DNA from: a virus
Length of the DNA: 50,062 nt
Virus record (IMG/VR): IMGVR_UViG_3300037200_000057
Location: 1-50,062 of that record
Reading direction: 5' to 3' (one strand)
Part shown: piece after piece, positions 34,536 to 43,383 of the stretch
Numbering within the stretch: the first letter of the stretch is position 1
How the letters are laid out: every line of letters starts with the position of its first letter
Notes under the pieces: model-generated
The model's database searches: none
Seen by the model: the letters and a program-made list of their open reading frames with translations, nothing else
Told to the model about the DNA's origin: nothing
Translations under genes and position numbers: made by a program

Positions 34536-36047
34536 ATGCCCGATACATCTGTAGAGACAACCGTAAAAGAGCCAACCCGCGACGTTATTGACAACGGGAA
34601 CGATCTGGAAAAGAATTCATCCCTAGCCGACATCTTTAGTAAGATTGCTGATGGCAAGGGCGATGGGAAATCTGCCCGTGAGGTGATCGAAGAGATTGCC
34701 AAGGAGCCCGAGCATACCGAACCGGAGAAAACCGAGCCAGAAAAGACGGAACCAGAGGTCAAGGAAGAGCCGACTGATCTGGAGAAGCAACTCAACAAGT
34801 CCCAGGAAAAGAAAGAGTCGGACGAAATCGTCCGTGGCGAGCCCGAGAAGAAGATAGAGCCCGAAAAGAAGGAGGCTAAGCCAGAGGAAAAAGCCAAGCC
34901 GGAGGATGAGGTTCCTGAGGACCAACTCCAGCCCCTTCCTCACGATAAGCCACTTACCGTAAAAAGGATCAAAACCCTCCTGACGCGCATTGATAAAGTT
35001 ACCCAATCCGAGGCTAACACCAAGAAGGAGCTTGAGGCGCGTGATTTGAAGCTCAAAGAACTTCAGACAGAACTTGAGAAGGTAAAGACGGTTGATCCCA
35101 CAACCAACGATCAGATCAAGACCCAACTAGACGAGTTGGCGATGTTCCGTCGCCGTTACGAGCTTGAGAAAGACCCAGAAGTTAAGACCAAGTTTGACAC
35201 CCGAATTGAATCGTCCGAAGAGTCTATCGTTAAGACACTTAAGGATAGACAGGCGGGAGACGGACTTTTGAACCTTATTAAGCAGGAAGGTGGATGGAAT
35301 AAGTTCTCCAAGTCGAGCCTGGCTGTTACCTTGACGGACGGTACCAATACCACTGCCGCAAAGCTGGCTGACCAGATCATCCAATCGCTTCCGCTTGGTT
35401 CTCGCCAAGAGATTGAGGCTGCTGCTATTGAGCAAATTCAGACCGCTCGCGACAGGGATCGCTACTTCAAGGAGCAGCAGCAGAATGCGGTTAAGTACTT
35501 CAAGGAAAAGGATGAGGCCCAAATCAAGCAGAAAGAAATCTACGATAATCAGGTAAAGACGGCCCGAGAGAATATCGACAAGTGGGTTAAGGAAACCGAG
35601 GAGAAGACAGACTGGCTCAAGGAACGCGCAATCCCGGAAACCGCAACTGCGGCTCAGAAGAAAGAGATCGAGGATGACAATAAGTACTCGGCTCAGCTTC
35701 GGACGCTTCTCCGTAAGTCTTTGGCGGTTAAGACATTTGAGGACGCTATTCAGATAAACCTTGACTCGGTTAAGTATTACCAAGAGCGCCGCCAGAACCA
35801 GAAGCTATTGGCTGAACTCGCTACCGTCAAAGCTGAGTTGGCGAAGAAAGCTACCGAGATCGACAAGTTTCGTGGAGCCTCTCGTACCGTGAGCAAGGGC
35901 GGAAAGATTGGCCAGAATGGCGATCCGGCGTCCACCAACTCTGGTTCGGTTAAGAAGTTCACTAGCCTGGAGGATACGCTTAATGCCCTGGCATCAGGTC
36001 AGGTTAGTCGTAGCGAGATTCTGACCAACATTCCTGACGAAGAGTAA
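34536..36047 (+). CDS. Putative scaffolding protein
   Basis: 503 residues, very rich in Glu and Lys. Residues ~60-130 are acidic tandem repeats of the E-P-E-K-T type. The middle is long coiled coil (K-K-E-L-E-A-R-D-L-K-L-K-E-L-Q-T-E-L-E-K), and a second coiled coil lies near the end before a Gly/Ser-rich region and a C-terminal helix. Composition and place between portal and capsid genes fit a prohead scaffold, removed after assembly. Leader contains TAACCACAAA. Its stop/start with the next gene is TAATG. Confidence 0.7.
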   Translation: MPDTSVETTVKEPTRDVIDNGNDLEKNSSLADIFSKIADGKGDGKSAREVIEEIAKEPEHTEPEKTEPEKTEPEVKEEPTDLEKQLNKSQEKKESDEIVRGEPEKKIEPEKKEAKPEEKAKPEDEVPEDQLQPLPHDKPLTVKRIKTLLTRIDKVTQSEANTKKELEARDLKLKELQTELEKVKTVDPTTNDQIKTQLDELAMFRRRYELEKDPEVKTKFDTRIESSEESIVKTLKDRQAGDGLLNLIKQEGGWNKFSKSSLAVTLTDGTNTTAAKLADQIIQSLPLGSRQEIEAAAIEQIQTARDRDRYFKEQQQNAVKYFKEKDEAQIKQKEIYDNQVKTARENIDKWVKETEEKTDWLKERAIPETATAAQKKEIEDDNKYSAQLRTLLRKSLAVKTFEDAIQINLDSVKYYQERRQNQKLLAELATVKAELAKKATEIDKFRGASRTVSKGGKIGQNGDPASTNSGSVKKFTSLEDTLNALASGQVSRSEILTNIPDEE

Positions 36048-36979
36048 TGAGTTTTGACGTTAAAAAGCTCGTCCGCGACAAAATCGCGGAATTGGGAACC
36101 AAGTCGGCATCCGAATACTTCGGGGTCTCCTATGGAACCGTAAGCAACTGGCAGACGGGTAAACGCGATCCATCTGCCGAGGCTATCCAGAGGGTTTTGG
36201 ATGGGTCCGATTTAGCACTTCCGGCGTCAGAGGCAGAATCCCTGACCATGTGGGAGGGTCGTAAGTTAATGATCCTTCTGCCCTGGTATAAGTCCGGCCA
36301 CCCCCGTACCCACTATTCGCTATTCGCAAATTACGCACGGTATGGGGCCGATAAGATCGCAATCGACTATGAGGACCAAACCTTGATCGACGAGGCTCGT
36401 TCAATTTTAATTGATAGGGCTATGAAGACGGACGCCGAGACTTTCCTAATGGTGGATGATGATATGATTCTTCCGTGCGGCAATGAATGGTTCTTCAATA
36501 CCCGCTGCGATGCCAGGGTTCCATCTAAGTTGGCTTCTCGCATTGCCATTAGCCGCATTATGTCCCATGGACGCGACAAAGGCATCGTGGGTGGGTTGTA
36601 CTTTGGTCGTCATCGCGCAGGCAGAGCCCAATGTTCTGGCGGGTTCTCAAGCAACCTTAAAAACCGAGAATACCATTCTTACAAAAACGACGGACTCGTT
36701 CCAGAGCAATGGGTTGCAACAGGAGTTCTGAAGATAGAGAGATGGGTAATCGAGGCTATGAAAAAGCATATTGATGCTGGCAAATGGCCTGAGTGCAAAC
36801 CAAACAACGGTTGCCCATGGACTGGGTACTTTGCTAAAATAGGAACCGGCGTTGGCGAGGACGCTTCTTTTGGTTGCCGCGCCGCCGAAATCGGAATCAA
36901 ATCTTATGTTGATGCTGGGCTTGTTTGCCTGCATATCGGACAAACGGCCTATGGGCCATCTAACACAATAGCCACTTAA
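36047..36979 (+). CDS. HTH-glycosyltransferase fusion protein
   Basis: 310 residues. Residues ~1-50 look like a helix-turn-helix (S-A-S-E-Y-F-G-V-S-Y-G-T-V-S-N-W-Q-T-G-K). From ~75 on there is a GT-A-like domain: L-M-I-L-L-P-W-Y strand, Y-A-R-Y-G-A-D, the metal-binding acidic motif M-V-D-D-D-M-I, and near the end G-E-D-A-S-F-G-C-R-A with D-A-G-L-V-C-L-H-I-G. Likely transfers a sugar to a phage or host target. The joined DNA-binding-like domain is unusual. First of a glycosyltransferase group before the capsid gene. Confidence 0.7.
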   Translation: MSFDVKKLVRDKIAELGTKSASEYFGVSYGTVSNWQTGKRDPSAEAIQRVLDGSDLALPASEAESLTMWEGRKLMILLPWYKSGHPRTHYSLFANYARYGADKIAIDYEDQTLIDEARSILIDRAMKTDAETFLMVDDDMILPCGNEWFFNTRCDARVPSKLASRIAISRIMSHGRDKGIVGGLYFGRHRAGRAQCSGGFSSNLKNREYHSYKNDGLVPEQWVATGVLKIERWVIEAMKKHIDAGKWPECKPNNGCPWTGYFAKIGTGVGEDASFGCRAAEIGIKSYVDAGLVCLHIGQTAYGPSNTIAT

Positions 36980-36990
36980 CCACAAATCCA

Positions 36991-37779
36991 ATGAACGTAC
37001 CAACGACTTATCAACAGAAAAAGCCAGACCGCGTAAAGGTCGAAACCATCCTAACGATCTACTCCAAGGCATTGCTTACTCCAGAACGCAATCTTGACGC
37101 CCAGAACGAAGCTATTGCCCGATTCTCCAACAAAGCTGGAGATGTTATCGTAGCTGGCAACATCCGCCCTCCATGCGTCAAGGAAGAGGATAAAACATCT
37201 GGATTTCTGTTCTTGGGTAGCAAGGACGAAAACCCCTCATTGGTTGAGATCCTAAGCTACTACCGCAACAAAGCCAAAGGTGGCCCAGATGGAGTAGTTA
37301 TCATCGCCGCGCCCAATATCGACATTTCCAAGGACCAATCTAAGCTCTTTGCTTTTGTTGATGCCGCCAAGATGCAACGAGCCTGGGCCGGTGGCCTGAA
37401 GTGCCCTACAACGCTCGGAAACAACCCTCCAGACGCTTTTGTCATGCAGGGGTATATCATTGAGTTCATCTTGAAGGATGTGCCTGGGGATTTGAATTTT
37501 ACCACCAACGCTTGGGCCTCCTGGCTCGACCTTTGGTTTAAGCGTCACATGCAGCCCAATCGGTACTTTGATGGTTCCAGCCTCGGGCTTGTAAATGCCT
37601 TCGAGAACGTTTCCGCAACCTACCAGGCGGAAGATGCTGCTGGATCGAATGGAGGCGTCTTCGTCCCGCCGCAAGTTAAGGTTCTCCCTGCCCTGCCGCT
37701 TGTGGAGTTCAAGGCTCCTGCCGCATCTCCAAAACGTCATCGTGGCCGTCCCGCCAAAGTAACCCAAGAAGCAATCTAA
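36991..37779 (+). CDS. Hypothetical protein with C-terminal AT-hook-like motif
   Basis: 262 residues. Globular body with V-V-I-I-A-A-P-N-I-D-I and many aromatic residues; a Pro/Ala linker leads to K-R-H-R-G-R-P-A-K, which matches the AT-hook core R-G-R-P and may contact DNA. Leader TAACCACAAA starts with the previous stop codon. Located in the glycosyltransferase group; function unknown. Confidence 0.65.
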   Translation: MNVPTTYQQKKPDRVKVETILTIYSKALLTPERNLDAQNEAIARFSNKAGDVIVAGNIRPPCVKEEDKTSGFLFLGSKDENPSLVEILSYYRNKAKGGPDGVVIIAAPNIDISKDQSKLFAFVDAAKMQRAWAGGLKCPTTLGNNPPDAFVMQGYIIEFILKDVPGDLNFTTNAWASWLDLWFKRHMQPNRYFDGSSLGLVNAFENVSATYQAEDAAGSNGGVFVPPQVKVLPALPLVEFKAPAASPKRHRGRPAKVTQEAI

Positions 37780-38003
37780 TGGAACCCAACATCCAAACCA
37801 TCCAAGAGTGCGGAAGAATCAGCATGGCTGCAAAGCGTCTTGGCTACCGAATCCAGGAAGAGGTAAGCAAGAAAGGCATCGCCTATATCTGGGTTGATCC
37901 CATGAGCGGTTCTCGCCTGGAAGGACCGGCATGTCAAGAGCGCCAAGAGGCGCTTCACGCCGCCTGCAAACTGATCGAAAATTCTTGGCAAGCACCTAAA
38001 TGA
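37779..38003 (+). CDS. Hypothetical small protein
   Basis: 74 residues, start overlapping the previous stop (TAATG). Two helices and a strand pair (G-I-A-Y-I-W-V-D-P). Ends in ATGA with the glycosyltransferase gene. Confidence 0.6.
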   Translation: MEPNIQTIQECGRISMAAKRLGYRIQEEVSKKGIAYIWVDPMSGSRLEGPACQERQEALHAACKLIENSWQAPK

Positions 38004-38809
38004 GAAGCGTTTGGGTAAATTACGTAACCTTCCTGCGCGACCTGCAATGGTTGGACTACTCCCTCCAGTCGTTTCATAAATACGCCACTGGGTTTGACGG
38101 GGTGATTATTGTGGTGCCACAAGACCAGACCGCCCACTTCATGTATATGGAGAAGAAATTCGGCACCCCGAACTGCCCGGTCTGGATAAGGGGATTCATG
38201 GAGTACCCTGGAAAAGGCTTTGTTCATCACTTGGCCATGAAGTGCTATGCGGATGTGATTAACCCTGAGGCTACCCACATCCTTCATATGGACCCAGACT
38301 GCCTTTTTTGTTCACAAGTTACTCCAGATGATTACTTTGTGGATGGAAAACCGGTGTTAGTAATTGAGCCATATGATGTGGTTTCAAGATACCACCCCAG
38401 ACGTGCGGATTGGAAGGGCGTAACGGAGTTCGCGTTGCCATTCGTTTGTCAGTATGAGGCTATGTGCCGCCATCCAGCCATTCACATTCCAGAGACATAT
38501 CGCGGAATGAGGCATATGGTTGAGCTTAAGCATAGAACGCCGTTCATGGATTTCGTGATTAAGCAAAAAAACAGTTTTCCACAAGGCTTCGGGGAATTCA
38601 ACACCCTTGGGTCATATGCCCATTTCGATCTACATGATAGCTATCACTTTGTGGATTGCGGGCCAGAGCGACTAAAGCACGTTGAGATGCTTAAGCAGGA
38701 CGCTGAAATCCCGATAGGCCACCCAAAACCAAAGCTGTGCCAGATGTGGTCGTATGTTGGCGTTGACAATCCAGCAAACAAACAGAGAATTAAACAAATA
38801 CTAGCATGA
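38000..38809 (+). CDS. Glycosyltransferase, GT-A type (DUF6492-like)
   Basis: 269 residues. A Rossmann-like start (W-V-N-Y-V-T-F-L-R-D) is followed by F-D-G-V-I-I-V-V-P, the metal-binding motif H-I-L-H-M-D-P-D-C-L-F, and later H-R-T-P-F-M-D-F and F-G-E-F-N-T-L-G-S-Y-A, which fit a retaining-type GT-A active site. Probably adds a sugar in the cytoplasm. Coupled to both neighbours by ATGA. Confidence 0.75.
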   Translation: MRSVWVNYVTFLRDLQWLDYSLQSFHKYATGFDGVIIVVPQDQTAHFMYMEKKFGTPNCPVWIRGFMEYPGKGFVHHLAMKCYADVINPEATHILHMDPDCLFCSQVTPDDYFVDGKPVLVIEPYDVVSRYHPRRADWKGVTEFALPFVCQYEAMCRHPAIHIPETYRGMRHMVELKHRTPFMDFVIKQKNSFPQGFGEFNTLGSYAHFDLHDSYHFVDCGPERLKHVEMLKQDAEIPIGHPKPKLCQMWSYVGVDNPANKQRIKQILA

Positions 38810-39573
38810 TCTGCGCCATACAATTTTGGGGTGACGTAAACAATGGAGATAAGGTCCACGCAATGGCGTTGGCTCGGCTCATTGCCGACCTTCAACCAAC
38901 CTACCGTAACGACATGAAGATCATGTTCTGCGCACGGTTTGACACGCAACATGATGACGCCACAGTAGATTACGTGAGTCAGAAATTTCCGACCGAGAAG
39001 TTCACTTGTAAGACGCAAGTCACTGGCTGGCCGGGCGGGTGCAACAAGATGGTTGGTGACATCTTCACGCATGTTGCGACAAACTGCAAAGCCAGGAAGA
39101 CAGTTGACCACATCTTCTTTATTGAGGCCGATGGTGTTCCATTGCGGGCTACTTGGCTGGACGAAATCAATCAAGAGTACCTGGAAGGTAAACGCATGAT
39201 CCTTGGTGCTTACTCAAAACGGGGGGATGGGGGGCTGGAGCACGTTAACGGCAACTTGGTGATGTCCACCAACTTCTGGAAGGCATGTCCTGACATTATG
39301 CACCCACCGGCTAAGCACGCCTGGGATAATTACTTTAAAGGCGTTTTGATCGCTTGTTGCACCCCATCTAAGCTAATATGGAACGATTGGAGGCTTGGTT
39401 ATGGAGATAACCCGTGGCGTGGCGACGACTATTTGTGGGAGCCGAAACGTTACCGAGACCCATCTAACCCACTGTATGGTATTGATTTGAACTGCGCCTA
39501 CCATCATGGCTCAAAGAATGGCAGGGGTATTGAGTTAGCAAGAAAAAGGCTACTTGGAGAAAAAACTTCTTGA
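38806..39573 (+). CDS. Glycosyltransferase-like protein
   Basis: 255 residues. Strand M-K-I-M-F-C-A-R-F, V-D-H-I-F-F-I-E-A-D-G-V-P-L (acidic donor-binding motif), then N-G-N-L-V-M-S-T and G-D-D-Y-L-W-E and a C-terminal Y-H-H-G-S-K. This is the pattern of small phage glycosyltransferases. It is the third of its kind in a row and directly precedes the capsid promoter region. Confidence 0.65.
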   Translation: MICAIQFWGDVNNGDKVHAMALARLIADLQPTYRNDMKIMFCARFDTQHDDATVDYVSQKFPTEKFTCKTQVTGWPGGCNKMVGDIFTHVATNCKARKTVDHIFFIEADGVPLRATWLDEINQEYLEGKRMILGAYSKRGDGGLEHVNGNLVMSTNFWKACPDIMHPPAKHAWDNYFKGVLIACCTPSKLIWNDWRLGYGDNPWRGDDYLWEPKRYRDPSNPLYGIDLNCAYHHGSKNGRGIELARKRLLGEKTS

Positions 39574-39600
39574 CTTTCGTTAGAAGTAGTATAAAGCGTT
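39570..39600 (+). promoter_or_regulatory. Putative capsid-gene promoter
   Basis: TTGACTTTC overlaps the end of the preceding gene and is followed 14 bp later by TATAAA. Spacing is short for sigma70. Lies 5 bp before the structured leader of the capsid gene. Confidence 0.4.
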
Positions 39601-39604
39601 AGTC

Positions 39605-39765
39605 AAGTGGCTCATAGGGTTGGGATCGTGCGAGCCACTTTCGATCCCATACTCGCACGGCGATATTAGTTCTCGACGCCGGGAGAACCGAGGCAGGTCA
39701 CGTATTCCTGTAAAGTTCACTTCCGGCAGTTGATGTCTGGCTCTAGCCAGACGGATTCTGCCATA
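39605..39765 (+). promoter_or_regulatory. Interlocking structured 5' leader of the capsid gene
   Basis: Three pairings share one central segment: AAGTGGCTC(39605)/GAGCCACTT(39632), TGGGATCG(39621)/CGATCCCA(39642) and CGTGCGAG(39627)/CTCGCACG(39652). Because segments 39621-39640 overlap, only some can form at once. Downstream are GTTCTC/GAGAAC and GTCTGGC-TCTA-GCCAGAC enclosed by GGCAG/CTGCC. This is a 5' UTR able to switch between folds, possibly controlling capsid translation or mRNA stability. Confidence 0.6.
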
Positions 39766-39784
39766 ATCCAAACTAAATTCTTCA

Positions 39785-41023
39785 ATGGCTCAGCTCTATA
39801 CTGATGGCACGCTGACTCCTGCCGATTATTCCGCAGGCATCGCCGCCCAGGTTAATGTACTTCGCAATGAAACTGTGCGTTTCATCGCCCTTAACGACCC
39901 CTACGCCAACTTGGTTGACGGCGGGACCACGCCTAACCATATGGGCGAACAGATCCAGACGCTCGTTACCAATCGCTTGGTGACTGGTCAATCGCTTGTT
40001 GCTCCCGCCTTTGCGCCCACGGTGCAGGCTGACGGAACCAACGGCCCCAAGTCGTCCTTCGGTCAGACGGTGTTTACGACCCAACTCGCCACTCTGCGTG
40101 GTGAAGGTCCTACCATCGCTCTGAATCAAAGCCGTTTTGCGGTTATTGACTCGTATCGTATTGCCGAACAGAACCTTAAGGATGCGGTTAAGTCGCTGAA
40201 CGCGGCTGACATTCGCTCCCAGTTGGTTCTCAATTCCGGTGTCAAGGTCACTCTACTTTCTACGGCTACCTCGCTCAGCCAGATCATGACCGGTGGCTAC
40301 AATCAGGTGGGTGTAAACTTCCCTGGTTATCTGCCAGATTGCTCTCTGACTCACGAGTTCCTGGTCTATCTCAGCAACTATATGCGGGATAACTTGAGCC
40401 CTGAGTTCTTCGGTGATGGCGCGGGTCAATACTTCGTCTTCATCGGTTCTAGCGAGATTATCGAGTCTCTGCGTAATCAGGCCGGTGTGCAAGGCGACTT
40501 GCGTGCGCTGATTACCGGTAACGAGATGGCCGCTCAGGGTGCTTACAAAAAGTACTCCTTCATCGACTATCCTTACCGTGGTCTGAAGCTTGCCATCGAC
40601 CAGCAACCGCTGCGTGCGGACGTGCTGAACGGTTCCGGCAACCCGATCTACATCGAACCCCTGATCTCTACGGTCACGGATTACGGTGTGCAGAATTTGA
40701 CGAATCCTGACTGGAATTCGGCGGACTACGAGGTAGGCCTCCTGGTCTCCAAAGGCACATTCCGGCGTCTGGTTCCAGAACGCTTCGTTGGCGAAGGCAC
40801 GATGAAGTTCGATCCGCAGTTTGTTATGGGTGAGTTGAAGTGGCATTACATTGAGGATAATATCAATCAATGGGGTGACTTCGGCTGGCATCTGTACCAG
40901 ATTTTGCGGGCGTTCCAGGCTCGGCGTCCTCACGGCGTTATTCCGATCCTCTACCGGCGTGCTCCGCAGGCTTGGGGTCTGACTCCGACCAATCCGCTGA
41001 ACAGCCTCAGCCTGACGATCTAA
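39785..41023 (+). CDS. Major capsid protein (probable)
   Basis: 412 residues with no low-complexity, predicted alpha/beta, ending N-S-L-S-L-T-I. It follows portal and scaffold genes, has strongly biased G/C-rich codons, its own structured leader and promoter-like element, and is followed by a free hairpin region. Motifs include A-L-N-D-P-Y-A-N-L-V and F-I-G-S-S-E-I-I-E-S-L. These fit a HK97-fold shell protein, but no diagnostic motif is certain. There is no obvious cleavable N-terminus. Confidence 0.75.
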   Translation: MAQLYTDGTLTPADYSAGIAAQVNVLRNETVRFIALNDPYANLVDGGTTPNHMGEQIQTLVTNRLVTGQSLVAPAFAPTVQADGTNGPKSSFGQTVFTTQLATLRGEGPTIALNQSRFAVIDSYRIAEQNLKDAVKSLNAADIRSQLVLNSGVKVTLLSTATSLSQIMTGGYNQVGVNFPGYLPDCSLTHEFLVYLSNYMRDNLSPEFFGDGAGQYFVFIGSSEIIESLRNQAGVQGDLRALITGNEMAAQGAYKKYSFIDYPYRGLKLAIDQQPLRADVLNGSGNPIYIEPLISTVTDYGVQNLTNPDWNSADYEVGLLVSKGTFRRLVPERFVGEGTMKFDPQFVMGELKWHYIEDNINQWGDFGWHLYQILRAFQARRPHGVIPILYRRAPQAWGLTPTNPLNSLSLTI

Positions 41024-41096
41024 TTGGGTTAGTGGTTCCTCCGTCCTACCCGGCATTCCTCCGGGTGGGACTTTAGTAACCATTTACAACTAGATC
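41024..41096 (+). terminator. Possible attenuating hairpin after the capsid gene
   Basis: CCTCCGTCCTACCCGGCATTCCTCCGGGTGGGAC region: CCCGG-CATTCCT-CCGGG forms a 5-bp G/C-rich stem followed by TGGGACTTTAG. Weak terminator or processing site between the capsid and the next small gene. Confidence 0.35.
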
Positions 41097-41294
41097 ATGG
41101 CCCTCTATCCAGCAGGCAACGACGCCCAAGGGACGCTCGTATTCAAGATTGCCCAGAACTGGTATGAGATTGCCGTAAAGCTCGGGATAACAGGTCTTAA
41201 CGCGCCAATAGTAGGCCAGACCCAATCCGCCCTCTATTCGCTTATCTGCTACTATACCGCAGTTATAGATCAACTCAATATCCCCATCGCTTAA
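41097..41294 (+). CDS. Hypothetical small protein
   Basis: 65 residues (G-T-L-V-F-K-I-A-Q-N-W-Y-E-I-A-V-K-L-G), helical. Its N-terminal pattern (P-x-x-N-D) resembles the start of the large surface-protein gene that follows. Directly downstream of the capsid gene; may be a minor virion component. Confidence 0.6.
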   Translation: MALYPAGNDAQGTLVFKIAQNWYEIAVKLGITGLNAPIVGQTQSALYSLICYYTAVIDQLNIPIA

Positions 41295-41318
41295 GGCCCT
41301 AGCCGAAAACCTCCAAAT

Positions 41319-43025
41319 ATGTCTCAATATCCGTTTCCTAACGACCCCATTCCGGTTCTTCTATCAAAGATTGCATCTAATACCGCAGATATTGACACAT
41401 CAACGGGTTCCGGGGCTTATGTAACTTCTATTGTAGCTGGAACTGGTATCTCCATCAGCCCGACCTCTGGGGTTGGAACCGTAACGATTACGGCGACCAC
41501 AAACGGTGGCAATGTGACTGGTCCGGCAACCCAAACCACCAACGCGATTGCGACGTATAGCTCCACGCTTCATACGCTATTAAACACCTCCTGGCTAATC
41601 AGCAGCAATACGCTGACGACGCCGTTTGGGGCGACGGTGGTGGACAATGGGAGCGGGGGGTTGGCGTTGGCGGCGGGTGGGACGAATGGGGCCGGCTTTG
41701 CGTTGGGTCAAACAGCCAACGGATTTGCCACCATAACAGCCAACACTACGAGCACGGCGGGACAACCAATTGCCGAATTCCTGGCTCCCAGCAAACCGAC
41801 AAGCACCTTGGGCGCGGGTCCGTATGTTCAATACGGAATTGCCCCAACTACCCTCAATTCTGGATTTCTCCAGTTTGGATATGTTGGCGCTGGATCGACG
41901 GGTAATATGTTCGGTTTGGGCATGTCTGGAAGCGTGCCTTCGCTTTGGGTGACTGGCCTGAACAACGTCCTGATCGGAACCACGACCGACTTCGGCAGCG
42001 GATCCGGTCAGTTGAAGGTGAATAGTAACATTGTCACCAATCAAGGCCAGATCACGGCCAACGTAAATGGGCTATCTGGCGGCGGAGCTATTATTGTGAA
42101 TGGGGGAGTGACGACAAACAATGCGTGTTTTCAATCCAGCGACGGGACTACGACTTGGGCAACCGGAATCACATCGGCATCGGCTGGAGTCTCGGATGGC
42201 GGGTACCGGATTTACCAGGGAGGTGTTGGAACTGCGCTGACCGTTGCTAAGGCGACCAACGCAGTTGCCGTGACCAACGCCACCGCCACCACCTCCGTCA
42301 CCGGCGGCGCGTTCAACGTGAACTCGGTGTTCGCGGTCAACGGGACGACCGGGAGCTTGTATTCGTCGGGCCTCGGGTCGTTTGGAACGAGCATGCAGGT
42401 TGGGACGACGCTGGGGGTGGGAGTGGCTCCGAACAACTTCGCGATGTTAAACATCGCTGGAACGATCGTCACTGGTAGCGGCAACCAGTACGGGCTTTCG
42501 ATGACCGGGACGTTCGGAAGCTCCGTTAGCACAAACACCGTTTACGGTATCAACGTCGCACCGACACTGACGGCTGGATCTTACACGCCCGCAGCCGTCA
42601 TCGGTCTCAATATTGGAACGGCAACGATTGGATCCGGTGCGACTCCAACCAACCTTTACGGCCTCTATGTCGCCAACCAAACGGGCGGCGGCACCAACTA
42701 CGCCATCTACACCAACGGCACCGCGCCGAGCGTGTTCGGCGGGGCGATCACCTCCGCCGCGCACACCATCACCGCGGGCAACACCCTCACGATCACCGGG
42801 GGGAGCAATGCCCTCTCCGGCACTGTCACGTTGGTTGCTGGAGCGGCCACGATCACTAGCACGGCGATCACCACCAACTGTGTCATCATGTTCTCAGAAG
42901 TCACATCAGGCGGTACGCCTGGGCTGTATCAACCATTAGCCAAGGTCAGTGCAGGATCAGCCGCAGTAACTAGCGTCTCCACAGATACTTCTACCTACAA
43001 CTGGGTAGCCGTTTTGCGAGCCTGA
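41319..43025 (+). CDS. Low-complexity fibre or decoration protein
   Basis: 568 residues, dominated by Gly, Thr, Ser, Ala, Val and Asn in beta-like repeats (G-T-G-I-S-I-S-P-T-S-G-V-G-T-V-T-I-T near the start). Start resembles the preceding small protein. G/C-rich codons locally. The composition matches phage tail-fibre or capsid-decoration proteins made of beta-helix strands. No receptor-binding or enzymatic domain is seen. Confidence 0.65.
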   Translation: MSQYPFPNDPIPVLLSKIASNTADIDTSTGSGAYVTSIVAGTGISISPTSGVGTVTITATTNGGNVTGPATQTTNAIATYSSTLHTLLNTSWLISSNTLTTPFGATVVDNGSGGLALAAGGTNGAGFALGQTANGFATITANTTSTAGQPIAEFLAPSKPTSTLGAGPYVQYGIAPTTLNSGFLQFGYVGAGSTGNMFGLGMSGSVPSLWVTGLNNVLIGTTTDFGSGSGQLKVNSNIVTNQGQITANVNGLSGGGAIIVNGGVTTNNACFQSSDGTTTWATGITSASAGVSDGGYRIYQGGVGTALTVAKATNAVAVTNATATTSVTGGAFNVNSVFAVNGTTGSLYSSGLGSFGTSMQVGTTLGVGVAPNNFAMLNIAGTIVTGSGNQYGLSMTGTFGSSVSTNTVYGINVAPTLTAGSYTPAAVIGLNIGTATIGSGATPTNLYGLYVANQTGGGTNYAIYTNGTAPSVFGGAITSAAHTITAGNTLTITGGSNALSGTVTLVAGAATITSTAITTNCVIMFSEVTSGGTPGLYQPLAKVSAGSAAVTSVSTDTSTYNWVAVLRA

Positions 43026-43058
43026 TGCGTTGCTTAAAACACAAACTGTAAAATCATA

Positions 43059-43343
43059 ATGATCTACGTACCTATTACGCCTTCTTCCGTATATCCCACA
43101 GGAACACAGCTCCTTGTAGAGCATCTTATGCCAAAGCTTGGCGCAACGTCTAACTGTTGCTCTGCCCAGCTTTCTATCTACGATTCTGCGACTCCACCAA
43201 ACCTCCTATCGTCTCCGTATCGGTTTCAGATTCCTGACGACGTTTACCAGAATGATTGGGACGAGGGCGTCGATGGAGACTTGGATTTTGCGCAGGCTAT
43301 TGCCACTTCGGCGGGGTACTCCCCGACAGCCGATCCCTCATAA
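43059..43343 (+). CDS. Hypothetical virion-type protein
   Basis: 94 residues, beta-rich, with L-L-V-E-H-L-M-P-K-L-G, S-N-C-C-S-A-Q-L-S-I-Y, and an acidic D-E-G-V-D-G-D-L-D-F tail. Lies between the fibre-like protein and the lipoprotein. Not recognised. Confidence 0.6.
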   Translation: MIYVPITPSSVYPTGTQLLVEHLMPKLGATSNCCSAQLSIYDSATPPNLLSSPYRFQIPDDVYQNDWDEGVDGDLDFAQAIATSAGYSPTADPS

Positions 43344-43345
43344 GC

Positions 43346-43375
43346 TTGACTTTAGGCTTAAATTCCAGTAGGCAT
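43346..43375 (+). promoter_or_regulatory. TTGACTTTA promoter-like element
   Basis: TTGACTTTA followed 17 bp later by TAGGCATATAA, upstream of the lipoprotein gene. TATAAA lies further down, 23 bp from the first box. Confidence 0.4.
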
Positions 43376-43383
43376 ATAAACCT

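Noticed and set aside
34520-35783. Leu/Phe-rich minus-strand frames opposite the scaffold gene
   Set aside because: Antisense shadows of the Glu/Lys-rich coding sequence.
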